A stretch of DNA of 64,000 nt, taken from Herbaspirillum sp. alder98. GTDB taxonomy: Bacteria; Pseudomonadota; Gammaproteobacteria; Burkholderiales; Burkholderiaceae_D. Positions 62,999 through 64,000 of this stretch are shown in pieces. A program made the translations under genes and the position numbers. The DNA is taken from assembly GCF_020179755.1 (NCBI RefSeq), contig NZ_JAIUCY010000004.1, forward strand, positions 186,001 through 250,000, read 5' to 3'. How positions within the stretch are numbered: position 1 is the first letter of the stretch; each line of letters opens with the position of its first letter. Under the pieces are notes generated by a model, which ran no database searches, was not told the origin of the DNA, and was given only the letters and a program-made list of their open reading frames with translations.

Positions 62999-63508
62999 CT
63001 AGCCACCCACGCTCCTGGCATTCATCTGCTTTCCAGAACTACCGCGCTGGGCAAGAATGGTCAGCTCCGCATCGATCGCCTTGGATTCTTCCAGCGAAAC
63101 ATGAAGCTGCTTGCTCGCCTCCGAGTAATCCAGGTGCTTGGCCAGGGCGCACAAGGTGCCATAGGTTGCGATCTCGTAATGGGCGATCTTTTGCGCGGCG
63201 GCGATCAGGGCGCTATCAAGAACAGCGCCTTTTTCGACTTCCTCGATCTGTTCCTTGCCTTCCTCGACCAAGCCTTCCATGGCAGCGCATTTGACGCGTC
63301 GCAAACGCAGGCCGGTCTCTTCTACAGCCTGGTCGATACGCTCGATCCTGCCTTGGGTCGCATCCAGGTTGGCCTCGAATGCGGCTTTCAGTTCAGGCTC
63401 GGATGCGGCACGCAATAACCTTGGGAGCGCCTTGGTCAGTTGCTTTTCGGCGTTGGAAATATCCGACAGCGAATGGACAAACAGGTCTTCGATGGATTTT
63501 ATGGTCAT
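62999..63508 (-). CDS. DUF892 ferritin-like protein (YciE/YciF family)
   Basis: The 169-residue protein is a four-helix bundle of the YciF type: SIEDLFVHSLSDISNAEKQLTKALPRLLRAASEPELKAAFE, then HYEIATYGTLCALAKHLDYSEASKQLHVSLEESKAIDAELT. These proteins are ferritin-like, with conserved Glu/His for a di-metal site, and are induced by stress in many proteobacteria. The start ATG 63508 has GGGAG at good spacing. A small hypothetical gene lies 48 bp upstream on the same strand. The stop is followed in frame by the outer-membrane protein remnant. Confidence 0.9.
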   Translation of the reverse strand: MTIKSIEDLFVHSLSDISNAEKQLTKALPRLLRAASEPELKAAFEANLDATQGRIERIDQAVEETGLRLRRVKCAAMEGLVEEGKEQIEEVEKGAVLDSALIAAAQKIAHYEIATYGTLCALAKHLDYSEASKQLHVSLEESKAIDAELTILAQRGSSGKQMNARSVGG

Positions 63509-63556
63509 GCCAAACTCCCTTGATGGTTAAACGTAATTGACTAAGTCATTCGATAG

Positions 63557-63850
63557 TCACGGTTTTTTCAGCGGCGCATCCACGCCGTCCTTCTTTCTCA
63601 GGTGAAGCACGGGACGATTGCGTTCTGGTTCCTGCCGATCCGGTTCTGCCACAGTGTCGCGCTGCACCTCGGCCTCGATCGGCCGGACTTCGTAGAGTTC
63701 GACGCCCGTGTCTGCCGTATCTCGCCGAAGCGGGCCGGCCACAACGCTGACCTGGCTGCGTGCGTTGCCCTCGTGCGCACCGGCCGCTGACGCGCGACGC
63801 CGTTCGCGCTTGAGGTTGAGTTCGCCATCATGCTTTGGGGGATCAAACAT
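63557..63850 (-). CDS. Hypothetical hydrophilic protein, 97 residues
   Basis: I do not recognise this protein. It starts at ATG 63850 (MFDPPKHDGELNLK) with a strong GAGGAAAG ribosome site, and the longer frame upstream is not used. The sequence is almost entirely charged and polar (KRERRRASAAGAHEGNA, EVQRDTVAEPDRQEPERNRP), with no hydrophobic core, and is probably disordered. It is in line with the DUF892 gene, 48 bp apart, and may be part of the same stress-induced unit. Confidence 0.6.
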   Translation of the reverse strand: MFDPPKHDGELNLKRERRRASAAGAHEGNARSQVSVVAGPLRRDTADTGVELYEVRPIEAEVQRDTVAEPDRQEPERNRPVLHLRKKDGVDAPLKKP

Positions 63851-64000
63851 TTCTTTCCTCAATACGCCGATAGTTGGCGTGCCAGTGACGGGCAACGGTG
63901 TCCATTGCGTCTTACGCCTCTTTCCCGGCCACGTCATAAACGTCGAGTAGCGTCGGAGGCGATGACGAATGCTGCGCCTTCCGGCGACGCTTAGATGTAG

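Overview
The window is high-GC, densely coded DNA. Gene content and neighbours point to a betaproteobacterium, most likely of the Oxalobacteraceae (Herbaspirillum-like): FolE2 with a COG0523 GTPase, osmoregulated glucan genes, a LivK/Lrp pair, YggX next to ArgA, a PEP-CTERM protein and a phasin-like protein. This placement rests on family knowledge, not on a database search.

Layout. 1-6.1 kb: the end of an operon with a branched-chain-type ABC transporter (one protein fuses LivM, LivG and LivF), a short-chain dehydrogenase, a 3-hydroxyacyl-CoA-dehydrogenase-like enzyme and a beta-keto acid cleavage enzyme, together a probable uptake and degradation route for a beta-hydroxy acid. 6.3-7.3 kb: thyA. 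7.3-10 kb: gamma-carbonic anhydrase-like protein, folE2 and a COG0523 GTPase around a perfect palindrome, a probable low-zinc response unit. 10-17 kb: lactonase, MFS transporter, aconitase, GntR regulator and a solute-binding protein without a signal peptide. 17-24.3 kb: outer-membrane efflux lipoprotein and MacA-like adaptor with no MacB, then opgH and opgG. 24.6-36.7 kb: folA, a basic amino acid decarboxylase, an S9 peptidase, a two-part chromate transporter with a divergent LysR gene, dcd and hrpA. 36.8-47.5 kb: TonB-dependent receptor, argA, yggX, a fused M16 peptidase, rpiA, a CPA2 antiporter and an Lrp regulator. 47.7-52.5 kb: LivK-type binding protein, then small stress-type and hypothetical genes and a GAF histidine kinase.

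The accessory part is 52.7-64 kb. A 2.4-kb element sits inside a tRNA-Thr(CGT) gene and is bounded by 81-bp direct repeats that carry the tRNA promoter and 5' half. Its main gene is a chimera: an HUH rolling-circle replication initiator joined in frame to the C-terminal catalytic part of a tyrosine recombinase. The 3' end of a small phage-type regulator gene runs through the attachment site, so integration should change its C-terminus. A degenerate copy of the tRNA 3' half lies 1.2 kb further on, beyond an ompW gene, which suggests repeated integration at this locus. Further right are a PEP-CTERM protein, a phasin-like protein, a membrane protein/XRE pair with a clear promoter-operator, a small lipoprotein gene holding an 18-bp perfect inverted repeat in front of a Tat-exported phospholipase C, a DUF892 protein and the 3' scar of an outer-membrane protein gene.

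Most housekeeping genes look intact. The strongest candidates for something undescribed are the Rep-integrase chimera and the tRNA-Thr locus around it.
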